64,000 nt of DNA from Tubulanus polymorphus. Taxonomy: Eukaryota > Nemertea > Palaeonemertea > Tubulaniformes > Tubulanidae. The stretch lies in NCBI RefSeq assembly GCF_964204645.1, contig NC_134031.1, positions 13,680,501 to 13,744,500 of the forward strand, in the 5' to 3' direction. Under the pieces are notes generated by a model. That model worked only from the letters and a program-made list of their open reading frames with translations, had not been told where the DNA came from and searched no databases. Below, one piece after another: positions 24,295-35,688 of the stretch (positions are counted from its first letter, which is position 1; every line of letters starts with the position of its first letter). The position numbers and the translations under genes are program-made.

Positions 24295-24800
24295 AATATC
24301 TTTTTTTTCGTTCAAAAGACCTTTCGCTTGAAAATTCTTTTGTCGGAACAAAATTTATTTCGTTCCAACCAATAATATTCTGTTCGATTGAACCAATTCG
24401 AAAAAAACGTTAGAACAAAGTTGAACAAACTTTTTTTTGTCCAAACGAAAGGTTTTTTGTCCGAACAATTGTTCGATTGAACAGAATCGTTTGAATTTGA
24501 TCAGAATTTTCTTTTCAGAACATTAAGTTTTTCGTTCGAACAAGTTTATTGTAAAAAGTTTTTTCTCCGAACCAAAAGTATTAAGTATTTCGTTCAACCG
24601 AACAGAATTGTTTGCATTCAAACATTCGTTCGAAAAAATTGTTTTCGCTCAACCAAATATTTTTGCCGGGACAAAAAGTTTTTCATTTCAACAATAACAA
24701 AGCTTTCAGAATGAAGAAAAGTTTTGGTTCAAACAAAAAGCGTACAAGATTTTCTTGTCGGATCATTAAGTTTTTTGGTCGAACAGCGTGTTAAGGTCGT
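24295..24800. repeat. Cryptic repeat of GTTCGAACAAAAAG-like units
   Basis: About 500 bp is built of loosely repeated TTTTTCGTTCGAACA, CAAAAGT and ATTGTTCGATTGAACA motifs in both orientations. There is no exact period, so this is a highly diverged array or slippage-driven low-complexity tract. Its 60-codon open frame is a by-product. Confidence 0.6.
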
Positions 24801-24829
24801 TTTGGAAATTTACTCGGTCTGGTATATTT

Positions 24830-25220
24830 TGGATTACTGTGTATGTCATTTGTCAGGACATTAGAAGACGACTTAGGATACTACCTTGCGTGACTCCACT
24901 AGTTAGACCGACTTAATCCAAGATGAAGCGTTCCGTTGATTTCGGCTACAAGTTTTCGTTCAGAGATAATGCTGAGCCATTTCGGCAACCTATCATTGAT
25001 ACTGTTTCCTAATAGCCTTGTTTAGTAATGGCTGATGTTGTACCTTATCAAATGCTTTGTCAAAATCATAAAGAGTAATTATCGCCTTATCGATTTTCCA
25101 GAGTCAAATAGGACATCAAGTCCAGTTGTCCATGGTTTCAAGAAGGTCTCATTGACTGTTTGTCGAGCTTCCTCTTATAAAACTGTGTTAACCATTGAAC
25201 ATAATTCAAAGACTGTGTAG
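24830..25220 (-). pseudogene. Dead LINE reverse-transcriptase fragment
   Basis: In minus-strand translation I read TLYDFDKAFDKVQHQPLLNKAI (RT motif A, with the first catalytic Asp region). After a frameshift comes NDRLPKWLSIISERKL and, after another stop, GVTQGSILSRLL (motif B). These are the order and spacing of a LINE reverse transcriptase. At least two frameshifts and several stops make it inactive. The catalytic DD box is not present. Confidence 0.7.
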
Positions 25221-27424
25221 AAAACCCGTTATCGCTGCTTTGCAGCTATATTTATTATAAATTTTCCACTTTCCAGCCAAAATTTTTTCATAAAATGTAA
25301 CTCCTCTCAGATTCAACCACTAACAGCTTATTAACGTAATTTCATTTCTGTCAGAAATATAACTCAGGGCCTGGCCATTTCAAATTTGCTTATAGTAATT
25401 TATTATGAATTAATCCCGTGTAATTACCGGGTCTAAACAGCGACAAGAATAATGCAAAGCATTTTCATCCATTGATAAAAGTACATTCGAAAAGCCTACA
25501 AATTACCGGATGACCTCGAGCGTCAAACTCAACCGTAAATCGCGAATTCAGACTTACAATTACCGGTAGTCCGGATCCGTCATTTTCTGCGGACAATATG
25601 CAGCCAAAATGGATGGATGGTTGAAATCATTTTCAGCTTAAATCTATCGCAAATTTATGGCGAGTTTTAGGACTTTAATGAACTATGATCCCTAAAATGA
25701 GTCAATTGATTAATTTCATTAGTAAATCGATTTACGTTGGCTACATTTCCTGAAGATTTCTGGCTCAAATCAACGTAATATGGACAGGAATGGTAGGGAT
25801 TTTCCAATGGAATTTTTCTTCCGTGTTCACTTGATGACAGCAGAGTTTATGCAATTTAAAGTGAGAATCCACTAACCAGGGAATGTTAGACATGATTTCT
25901 TGGTCTAACTGCAGCTAAGGTTACCTTTCCACTGGGTGGTGCTATGATATGAGTACATATGATAGCAAATGAGTACTCGGCAAAGCAATGATCATTGTTG
26001 GCTACCTACTAGCCTAATGCCTAGCTTTTTGGGGGATACACCTAGAATAGATTTAGGCCCTTAATGTAGTGTGTAGAGCCTTAGTAGTTAGTAAGGGACT
26101 GGTTTACACTTATATATACGACTATTTATTTCGATTACTTTCGTTCCAGCTATTAATCGTGGAATGAACTGGTCACTACGGTCTTCAATTCCTTTGCCGA
26201 TTCTTGCAGCTGGTGGGAATATATTTTAAACAACAGTGTGCAAGTGCACGTTTCAAATCAAGCGTCTCAGATGCTGTAAGTACTTGATGTTTTGTTTAAT
26301 TGTTTTTTTCTAATGTCATGTTTAAGATATTTGGATCAGTAATCAGTCGTGCTAGTGTACATTCAGAATTGGATTCATTGTTATTATGGGATGATAATTC
26401 ACAAGCATCAAGAGTCCTACGATATACCCTTGATATGAAGCTTTTAAAAGTTTATCAGAGACTTGTTTTGGAGTAAACCGAATAGCCCTTAAAATACCAA
26501 TTCTACATGGCTTAACGGTCGATGTCTATGCTCTGCGAGACAGTAGTAATAGATGTTTCACGACAAACACACGATTTAAATATTTATTATACTTTCTTTC
26601 ACTCCTCTATTATATTATTACATAATTGAGTAATTCTTACAATAGATTGCTTAATTACAGGTGGAGAGAGGTCAGATGGCATGAAAATCGACTGTGGCTG
26701 ACTTATTGAAGGGCGCAGATAAAGTGTTGAGGTTTCAAAAGATGTCGCCAAAATGCTTGTATCATCAGGGGTAGACAAATTATCCGAAGATAAATGAAAA
26801 CTCCACCTTGTTGATCGTCAGTTGATTTAGCTGTAATTATTTCGTCTGGATCAATCGACACATAATTCATTTCAAAATCTGTGTTCAGTAGATTTTCTTT
26901 TAATAAAATAAGAATCTATTTGACTAATATTTTACTAATGTACTAGTATTCAGGAGTGAAATTTAATTGATCTCAAAACCAGAGAAAGCATTCTTCAAAA
27001 ATTTAGAAAATCCTAGACTCATAATCAAATTCTGTGAAGTCATTTAAGGTCTTTTGCTCGAATCAAGCCAAGGGCTCAGGTGGCTAAAATTCAATTCCTC
27101 AATGTCCTATAATGCCGAGTACGATGGAGTTTACACACTGAAAAACGTTGCGCTGTGTAAGTGTAATTTGGATAAGTCAGCAATATAATGACGGCCCTGC
27201 CCCATGCGCTCCATCTGAGACATAAACAAGTTGGACTGTATTGCTTCGATGCTTTGACAAATGGACTCCTATTATCCACATATCCAGCATAATGTTGACC
27301 CAGGTTGCAAATCGATTTAAAGTAAACTAAATTAGCCAAGATATCAAACTGATTTAAGAGATAAACCTTTTTGTGAAACTGGGCCCAATGTAAGTTAACT
27401 GGAAACACTAGTTTCACAAAAATC
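25221..27424. other. No gene recognised; repeat scraps
   Basis: Begins with the 33-bp sequence shared with 6823-6856. It includes the MITE left-end relative at about 25905-25945. A 120-codon minus-strand frame at 27091-27453 has no domain, low-complexity content or splice context, and I do not accept it as a gene. Confidence 0.4.
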
Positions 27425-27432
27425 GTCATAGT

Positions 27433-27684
27433 ATTATAGAACGATGACCACACTCAAACGTGGTGAACGGATAATAAGATAAAATCCCACTATTTACAGA
27501 TTAAAAGAATTTAAAAACAAGAATTTATTTATTAAATCTAAAATATTTAAAAGACACGACGTTTCGATCTGACGATGATCTCTAGGGTGAGATCGAAACG
27601 TCGTGTCTTTTAAATATTTTAGATTTAATAAATAAATTCTTGTTTTTAAATTCTTTTAATCTGTAAATAGTGGGATTTTATCTT
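27433..27684. mobile_element. Foldback Penelope-type terminal insertion
   Basis: Two inverted arms of about 92 bp (27476-27568 and 27593-27684) surround a short loop. The insertion is flanked by GTCATAGT at 27425-27432 and 27685-27692. The left part is the same sequence as the 106-bp insertion at 3500-3605. The structure looks like two element ends joined head to head, as is common for Penelope-like retroelement termini. Confidence 0.65.
27569..27599 (+). ncRNA. Hammerhead-like ribozyme core (candidate)
   Basis: CTGACGA is followed by a 6-bp stem (GATCTC...GAGATC) and then GAAAC. This is the CUGANGA-stem II-GAAA arrangement of a minimal hammerhead ribozyme. Penelope-like elements are known to carry hammerhead motifs in their termini, which fits the surrounding insertion. 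One unpaired base sits before stem II. Activity is not shown by sequence alone. Confidence 0.45.
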
Positions 27685-27699
27685 GTCATAGTTTATACC

Positions 27700-29269
27700 A
27701 TGTACATTAAAAACAATTTTCCTTGGCTCAGATTGTTGCGTTGAGTTCATGTGATCAATGTCGGCCATCTTGGATTTGAAATCACCATGGAAAATTTCTG
27801 GAATTGAGGCCTGGAAAAATAGTAATCCTCAAAATAGAACCAATTTTCAGATGGAAATAAATAACCACACTTGTTTTCATTGTTATGATAGTAAAAAAAA
27901 TTTATTTGAACAAAATATTTCATAGAAATATGGTATGGAAACTCCACCGTGACAATATCATATTAGTGGGGTAAAGTTTAATCTGAGTGGCCCCTGGGCA
28001 CCTCGAACTGCACAGATGATGATGAAGAAATCTGCCATTCATGTTTTCTTCTTCAGCAGAATCAGTCTATGAAAAGATTGAGAAACAAAATATTTGCATT
28101 ATTTACTTCAAATAAAATCCTAAATGGTAATCATATATATATGTATCTAGGTCACTAGGTCTATGGTACCCCCTAGACCTACTAAATCAAAAGCTAAAAG
28201 AATTAGAATTATACCATATCAAGTAATCAACAATACCTTCTTCATAAACAGATTATTCCTCTCCTTAATCCATCCATTATCGCCGTTGGAATTCAATTGA
28301 CTATCATCTTTTCACTTCACTGACTGTTGGTCTCCACTTCGGGGCCATTTTGCTTTTTGTTTTACCATAAAAATTTGTTAAAAGTTCATCTAAAGCTTTT
28401 AAATAAATTCTCTCACAGAATCTACCGGAGCACCACCTGGTAGATGTTTACTACCACCAGGAACCGTTCAAATGCAATAGGGTTCAAGTCCCGACATAAA
28501 AATCTAACGTAGAATAACAGTTGGGACGCACGAAATTCGAACGATTATTATTGGATCTATAAACATATTTTCAGCCCTTACACTGGTTTTAAGCTAAAAA
28601 TGGAAATGAGTGAACCAAATAAAAATATTTCATGTTTGAAATTGTCGTGAACGTCGAATCAGATATTTTTATGGAAAATGTTCACAATCCGTGGATGAAA
28701 AGCCTTTTACGACTAGACAACGTTTCCTACATGTTATGTGCGGCCGGGATTTGCTGTGCTCCTTATTTCGCCTTGGTAATTGGCTGATACTTCCGATGTA
28801 AAATATCAGCAATCATCAATAATTTTTGCTTATTGTGTAGAAAGGATGTTTATCTATCACTTTTTGTCGACACAAGTATGATAAACTGAATAAAAATAGT
28901 CATTGAGTAAGATTTTACACAATTGTCTGTATCGCGGCCTAGTGTCACTGGTGGTCGGATTGTTAAGTCGCGCGCATGCACAACAATGCACTACTGTCAA
29001 AGTTCGGCAAGGCCAAGCCTGATTTTCTGCTATTCTTTACTAAAATTCATTTAGCAAATAATAATATTTATAATTGGTATATTTGAATCAATTTACAATA
29101 GGAGCCTATAGACCAGACTGACAGGCCTTGACAATCATGTTTGATTCTACATGTTGTGAAAAAATTAATTTCACCTGAAATCATATCAATATTTCTCAAT
29201 ATTTCACAATTTTTGTTGCTGTTACCATGGAAACCAAAAAATAATAATCTATAATAATAATGATTAACT
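27700..29269. other. No gene recognised
   Basis: AT-rich sequence without supported exons. A segment at about 29005-29105 is repeated in direct orientation at about 33600-33705 (AATTCATTTAGCAAATAAT... AGGAGCC). Confidence 0.4.
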
Positions 29270-29509
29270 ATCAATTTGACTCACGAGTAATTTGCCTGGC
29301 ATTTCATTGTCTCTTAAGATATCCGTCTAATTTTTGTTGTAATCAACGCACAACAGATTTGTAGTTTAAATTAAGAACAGTTTAACACTCATACACTGGA
29401 TAAACTTTGATACTCACAAGAGCAAGCTTTCACCTACATTCTGTAGGCATCGTCAGGCTTAATGTGACGTCATCAGATGTTGTTGATGTGACGTCACAGC
29501 CGGATCTCG

Positions 29510-30830
29510 TCATATGGTCTGTGAAGGCTCCCGCGCGCCATCTGCTGCCTTAAGGATGTTATTCCATACAGGGGGTAGAGCAAATCTCCCAAAGTCTTTA
29601 TTCAGCGTAGGGTGTCTCAGGTATATGTAAAATGACTCCTGAACACCTCGTTCGAACCACCGGGGTTCCACCGTCAAAATGTCTGTGTTGCCTTTATCAA
29701 CAGAGTGATCAGGATTGTCAGTATGGATGTGTTGGGATACCTCTGACGTCATAGAGCTAGGTCGACGGTGTTCACCAAACCGGGCTCTCAAGGAGCGCTC
29801 AGTTTCACCAACGTAACTCGCATCGCAAGATTCACATTTAACATGGTACACCGGTCCTGTAATGCGTTCTTTAGGTACCGGGTCCTTCGGTCTAACTAAT
29901 AACTGGCGTAACGTGTTCACCGGTTTAAAATACACACTAATGTTGTAGTCTTTCATCACCCGTCTGATTTGTTCAGACATGCCCTTCACATATGGTACTA
30001 CGACCGATCTCTTACGCGGAGCCTGGGTGTCTCGCTTATTTCTGACTACAGGTTTGGGCTTCGGAAGCATGGTGACTTTGTTGAAGACCCAATTAGGGTA
30101 ATCATTCCATGAGAGAACCTCCTTAATATGTTGTTTCTCCGACTGTCTGTCACTATCATCACTAACTATGGTGTCCGCCCTGTGTAGAAGGGTTTTAACT
30201 ACACCCCTTTTGTGTTCTAACGGGTGGTTGCTGTTGAAATTTAGATATTGGTCTGTGTGTGTGGTTTTTCGGAATACTTTAGTACAAATCGACCCATCCT
30301 CATTGATGACCGCATATGTGTCGAGAAACGCTAGAGCCCTCTCTACACTGCAAATCTCTAGATCGGCTTGTGACGAAGCCTGTAACTCGACCTCACCCTC
30401 GGTAGTCCATTTAATATCATCATCAATGCTGTTTAAATGGTCAGTGAAATACTGAGAAAAACACTTCTTAAGTACTGTGCAAGTATCATCTACATACCTC
30501 TTCCATATACGTGGCGGATGGAGGGCAGTGGCGATGGCTTTCTGTTCAGTCTTCCATATATAGATTACACACGATTGGTAAAACTGGGGAGCCCATGGCT
30601 GCTCCGTGGATTTGAAGGTAGTACTGACCTTGGAACATGAAGTATGTACATTTTAAACAGAGGCTCAGTAGTTTAATAATGTCATCTATACCGATGTGTG
30701 AACGTTCAAAAAGAGTATCATCTGCCTCTAATCTTTGGCGAATTATCACTAGAGCTTTGTCTATAGGGACACTAGTAAAGAGGGCCGAACAGCAGATGGC
30801 GCGCGGGAGCCTTCACAGACCAGCTGACGA
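29510..30830 (-). pseudogene. Penelope-like RT + GIY-YIG endonuclease, broken
   Basis: The coding remnant begins at about 30800 with ALFTSVPIDKAL (RT motif A region) and continues to QIHGAAMGSPVLPIVCNLYM (motif B region). A frameshift follows at about 30550. The rest is one open frame from there to 29510. It carries RYVDDT (the catalytic Asp pair), a connecting region, and a GIY-YIG endonuclease segment (CESCDASYVGETERSLRARF and GEHRR). RT followed by GIY-YIG is diagnostic of Penelope-like retroelements. The missing N-terminal RT part and the frameshift make this copy defective. Confidence 0.85.
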
Positions 30831-30874
30831 GATCCGGCTGTGACGTCACATCAACAACATCTGATGACGTCACA

Positions 30875-30915
30875 TTAAGCCTGACGATGCCTACAGAATG
30901 TAGGTGAAAGCTTGC
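30875..30915 (+). ncRNA. Hammerhead-like core in PLE terminus (candidate)
   Basis: AAGC, CTGACGA, a perfect 6-bp hairpin (CCTACA-GAA-TGTAGG), then GAAAGCTT. The same motif appears inverted in the left terminus at about 29425-29455. The CUGANGA...GAAA order matches minimal hammerhead ribozymes reported in Penelope-like elements. There is a G-U/unpaired base at the bottom of stem II. Confidence 0.45.
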
Positions 30916-31626
30916 TCTTGTGAGTATCAAAGTTTATCCAGTGTATGAGTGTTAAACTGTTCCTAATTTGGATATTCCTGGATAGTAAAGAATGTTTAAT
31001 GGTATCAGATTTGTAGTTTGTTTGATACCTATAACACCTCACCTGACGATCTTAATCCATGTGCAAATCGGCCGTAAAGTGAGAGTAAATTTCCGTCGAT
31101 TCAACGGCGGCCATTTTGAAAATGTGTAGAGGGTGCACCTGTGGCACCTGTGGAATGAGGCCAGGACCACAACACTAACTAATGAAACGAAATGACGAAA
31201 TTGAAAAAAAATTAAGAAATCAACACTTATTTACATTTTTCTTCAACCAGAATGTATTTCTTCATTAGTTATAATGGAAAACACGTAGATTTGAAATATA
31301 AGTAGGAAAACCATCAAAAATAAAATTGTCGTTTCGTTTTGAAAGTTTTATATAAATCCTTGTAGGTCACCTAGTGTATCATGCCACATGTATCCAATAC
31401 AGAGAAATGGCGGCCAATAGTGAAATTGGTGGAGAAATTAATTAATTTCTCAAAATAATGTTGATTAATCGCTCGAAACATACATAGAATTGGATTATTT
31501 CAAAAGGTACGTGTGTTAGTTTGTGATTTTAGTCATTAATTGTGGACTGAAGTGAATAGAAAATACATTTTTGAAGTGTTACTTTTTTCAAGCGTGTTTT
31601 GGCCCTTGTCATCCCTAATGTTGGTA

Positions 31627-32425
31627 TAAGTGCCTTTGAGATTGTTAAATCGTTCGATTAATCCGAAAAAATCGGCAAAATCCGTTTGTACCGCACCAGC
31701 CTGGAAGTAAATATGACCATGATCTTTTAAAAAAAACGGCGCTTTCGACCAGAAATTCTGAACCAATTTTACAAATGAGGACTTTTTGGGAAGCTTAGAC
31801 TCGGATCTTACCTCTGCATATCGTTATTTCTGATTAAAATGAAAATCCTGTCTGTAGCGAACGCAAAATTTGACCGAGATCAAAAACGGGTTTCAAAATC
31901 GCGACACGGCGGCCATTAATCATAGCTCCGCGCTTAATACGAAAATCGAGAATTCAAATAGGGCCTAAAAAACTTTTGACGCGGAATTACATCGGAAATT
32001 AGACAAAATATCTTACATTTATGTAATTAATCTAAGAATATTTGTTGCGCGTTGTAGTTATTCTTAAAATGCGCAAAAATGTGATTAGAAAACATCGCGT
32101 TATATCATTGAGTGTGGTACTCATCAGCTGGCGCCACCATGCCGCGACTGCGGTAATGAGGAGCCGTTTTTCAATCTCGGCCCTGTTTTATATTCCCTAT
32201 GAACAGGATTATCAATAAAAACGTAAATAACGATATTCAGAAGTAAGTTCAGGGTCCAATCTTTCCAAAAAGTCCTCGTTTGTAAAAATCGGTTCAGAAT
32301 TTCTGGTCGAAAGCGCCATTTGTTTTAAAAAATCATGGTCATATTTACTTCCAGGCTGGTGCGGTACAGACGGATTTGGCCGATTTTTTCGGATTAATCG
32401 AACGATTTAACAATCTCAAAGGCAC
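31627..32425. repeat. Inner inverted repeat around ~450-bp spacer
   Basis: 31627-31800 is inverted at about 32250-32425. Landmarks are AATCGTTCGATTAATCCGAA against TTCGGATTAATCGAACGATT, and CCAGCCTGGAAGTAAATATG against its complement. It continues the left arm inward, so the complete palindrome was longer. The right side was later split by the sequence at 32430-34115. Confidence 0.7.
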
Positions 32426-34117
32426 TCAAATCTTTCTCAAACCACACAGTCTAATGCAGAAATTCGTTATCGTTAAGAATAATCTATACTTGAAGCGGAT
32501 TGGATTATCAATAACGAAGTTACGAACTGTTGAAGTGACATACCTATTGACCGATCTGACGGAGAGTTGGCTCCCTTGTCTTTTTATATATAGTACCTAG
32601 GATACTGGGGTCAAAATTTTTTTTTGTCAGGTCCCTGTGGTGGGTTGGTGGAGCAGAGCAGGCCAAAGTTAGGTATGTTCATGTCCGCACGGGGCGCCAC
32701 TATTGATTGTGACGACCATTATTGATTAGGAAAAGTGTGATGCGCGTTTTTACTAGGCCTACTCGTTTTGACATCGCGTAGTAAAATCATTCATAAAACC
32801 TGTCTATAAATGCAAATGAGCTAAAATCTATTGGAATCAACCAATAAGATCGATCTTTATCACTTGGGGGTTGGTTTAGTGTATAAATCCGCATTTTAGT
32901 CGAAGAAATCGAAATATACCCATTTTCAAGAGCAAAATTCGTCAGCTTAGGACCTGGAATAAGCGACGAATCATCAGGAATCAGGTTTAGGATCTTAAAA
33001 TTCAAATACTGAAGACCGCATGATTTTATTTCGTGTCGGGGCTGAGCGATCGCTGCCGGAAAAGTCGATGTCTAAGTTTTGCATTGAAGCGAGCGATACA
33101 AAATGGCCGCCGGCACTTGTTATTGAATGACAACGCGCCGCGCTGCTCGTGATGAGATCAATATTCAACAATTATTCATCGGTCTAGCGGTGAATTATTG
33201 TATTTATTTTCCGATTCATAATTATTCATCACTATATTTCTGAATATTAGGACAGATTTAGCGAAATGATCGGCAAAAAAAATTTTTTGCGCGCGGATCG
33301 CCACTAAGCTCCCGTCAGTAAAGCGGCTGTTGAAAGAGGGAGGCGTCTAATGGGATGAATTGAGGCTTGTGACGGGCAAAAATAGAGGCGCGTGATGGGA
33401 CAATGAGGCTCCCGAAGGGATTTTCCAAAAGCAGAAAATTGAAATATATATAAAATATTGTTGAAATTTAGCTCAAAACAAAACAAATGGATTATCATTT
33501 AGTTATTATTAGTAGTATTATTACTATTGCTTGGTTTATGTTTCTAAACTGATTGATTTTATTATGATATCATGAATATATTTCAAATTTCAGCGTTTTG
33601 AGCTAGGCCAAGCCTAATTTTCTGCTTTTCTTAACTAAAATTCATTTAGCAAATAATATATAAAATTGGTATATTTAAATCAATTTGCAATAGGAGCCAT
33701 GGAAACCATAGGCATTTGGAATCAGATAAAAATTTTGGGTCTGTCAACTGTCACCTGAAAGTGCTATGAGTGTGTTGCTCTTTAAATTTCTAGTCTATCT
33801 CTTTTAGTTTAAGAGATTTTGAAGTTTGTTTACATGAAATATTGCCTTCTTAGATCACAGTTTTTTTCTATTTATTAGACTATTGAAACATGAAGGCACT
33901 TTTCGCTCAAATTTTCAAACTTCAATTTGCGATATCTATAAAACTACTGAAGATAATTCAAAAATTTAAAAAGCATATTGTTATTTGAGCCCTCCCTATT
34001 CCAACAAGCCTTTTCAGTAAGATTGGAGCTATTTGAATTTTTTATGGATATAGCTACCAAAGTTACCTCTAGTTAGTTACCTAATCGTTGGTGGTAAGCT
34101 TTTTATAATCGGATGGG
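32426..34117. other. Sequence splitting the right arm of the inverted repeat
   Basis: In the intact left arm, ...GGCACTTATACC... (minus strand) is continuous. On the right, GGCACT ends at about 32427 and CTTATACC resumes at about 34112. About 1.7 kb separates them, so this block is a probable insertion. It includes a one-arm copy of the foldback at 48632-48730 (about 32585-32630) and the repeat at 32920-33230. No gene seen. Confidence 0.5.
32920..33230. repeat. Dispersed repeat, copy 2 (partner at 22150-22460)
   Basis: Direct-orientation copy of 22150-22460, including CTGAGCGATCGCTGCCGGAA. The two copies differ by scattered substitutions and share both ends, consistent with a non-autonomous element. 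Confidence 0.7.
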
Positions 34118-34822
34118 CTTATACCAACGTTAGGGATGACAAGGACCAAAACACGGTTGAAAAAAGTAACACTTCAAAAGTATACTTTCTATTCACTTCA
34201 GTCCACAATTAATGGCTTAATTCACAAACTAACACAGGTACCTTTCGAAATAATCCAATTTTATGTATGTTTCGAGTGGTTAATCAACATTATTTTGAGA
34301 AATTAATTAATTTCTCCACCAATTTCGCCATTGGCCGCCATTTCTCTGTATTGCACATGTGGCATGATAAGACAAGGGGACCTACAAGGATTTATATAAA
34401 ACTTCCGAGACGAAACGACAATTTTTATTTTTGATGGTTTTCCAACTTATATTTCAAATCTTCGTGTTTTCCATAATAAATAATGAAATAATAAATTCTG
34501 GTAAAAGAAAAATGTGAATAAGTGTTGATTTCTTAATTTTTTTCAATTTCGTCGTTTCGCTTCGTTAGATTGTGCTGTTGTCCTCGCCTCAGTCCACAGG
34601 TGCCAGCACCTCCAGTAATTTTCAAAATGGCAGCTGTTGACCCGACGGAAATTTACTCTCACTTTACGGCCGATTTGCACATGAATTAAGATCGTCAGGT
34701 GAGGTGTTATAGGTATCAGACAAACTACGAATCTGTTGTGCGTCGATTACAACAAAAAATAGACGGATATCTTAAGAGACAATGAAATGCCAGGCAAATT
34801 ACTCGTCAGTCAAATTGGCTGA
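34118..34822 (-). repeat. Right arm of ~5.5-kb inverted repeat (empty PLE site)
   Basis: Reverse complement of the left arm at 29270-31626 without the Penelope-like insertion. AAACTACGAATCT at 34722-34734 corresponds to the single, unduplicated target. Confidence 0.75.
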
Positions 34823-35190
34823 CGAAGATTTCATACAAAAATGACCTTCCCATTCCTGACTGTGGTTTGTGAAAATATCCGATTGTGAAACTAAACCACA
34901 GACAGGTTACTGACTAAGTTACTCCAGCTCCAATTCACATACCTTTGTCAGCTGATTCACAACTAGGAGATGAACCCATATAGGCTTAGGCCTTTCGCAA
35001 TTTCTTCTTATTCGCACAACCTCTATTCGTTCACCTCGTCAGAAAAAAATCAAATTAAAGAACTCCATTTTATGCCCATTTTATGACAGGAAATGTCAGA
35101 TCCGGGGAATTCCTGGTTTCCAGTGACGTCATTTTCACGGCCTTCGCAACGGACACGACTTGAATTAATACAAGTCAATATAGTTTATTC

Positions 35191-35519
35191 ACAGGGTTTG
35201 GCGATGGGCTTGGATTTTATTTCCGGGTTGTTGATAATCTCGCGAGAATGGCGCTAAATATGAACTGCGAATAAATTCAAAATATCACGGAAATACCTTG
35301 TGTTTATATTGTTTATTTATCCGCTATAAAGTTTCGATAAACAATTGGTCGGTAAGAATCATTATCAGACGGTCGTCACGCTTTACTATATAAAATCACT
35401 TTGACCGTCTGATAATGATTCTTAACGACCAATTGTTTATCGAAACTTTATAGCGGATATTCTCGCGAGATTATCAACAACCCGGAAATAAAATCCAAGC
35501 CCATCGCCAAACCCCTGTG
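35191..35519. mobile_element. hAT-like palindromic MITE, 9-bp TSD
   Basis: The termini ACAGGGTTTGGCGATGGGCT and AGCCCATCGCCAAACCCCTG are inverted. A second inner inverted pair covers TCGATAAACAATTGG and its complement. The flanks are AGTTTATTC at 35182-35190 and 35520-35528. CAGGG-type ends and an 8-9-bp duplication fit the hAT superfamily; the superfamily call is inference. A left-arm-only copy lies at 52006-52205. Confidence 0.7.
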
Positions 35520-35688
35520 AGTTTATTCTGTCGGTGTTTCCGGCGACGTCGGGGTAGCATTCGAGGAACCGCATCAAACAAGGAACCGCTAGAGGGTGTC
35601 ATTTTCAACCTTCACGGCACCTAGAGCGGCGCTGGCATCAGACCACAATTAGGTTAATGTCTATTCATTAATGGATGAGACCTGTTTT

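Larger units (their letters stand above)
29368..31006 (-). mobile_element. Penelope-like element, 5'-truncated, inverted terminal repeats
   Basis: The insertion is bounded by a perfect 13-bp duplication, AGATTTGTAGTTT, at 29355-29367 and 31007-31019. The inverted-repeat partner keeps the empty site at 34722-34734. Terminal segments of about 140-170 bp (29381-29540 and 30790-30960) are inverted copies of each other. The body encodes reverse-transcriptase and GIY-YIG pieces on the minus strand. The 5' part of the RT is missing, and the inverted terminus is joined directly to the remaining RT. Confidence 0.85.
29270..31626 (+). repeat. Left arm of ~5.5-kb inverted repeat (PLE inserted)
   Basis: After removing the Penelope-like insertion 29368-31006, this arm reads as the reverse complement of 34118-34822. 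Matching landmarks are GAGTAATTTGCCTGGCATTT, GGCCGTAAAGTGAGAGTAAA and CATCCCTAATGTTGGTATA. The arms have scattered substitutions. Confidence 0.75.

Noticed and set aside
27091-27453. 120-codon minus-strand frame
   Set aside because: No domain, atypical composition and no splice context; partly overlaps the flank of the foldback insertion.
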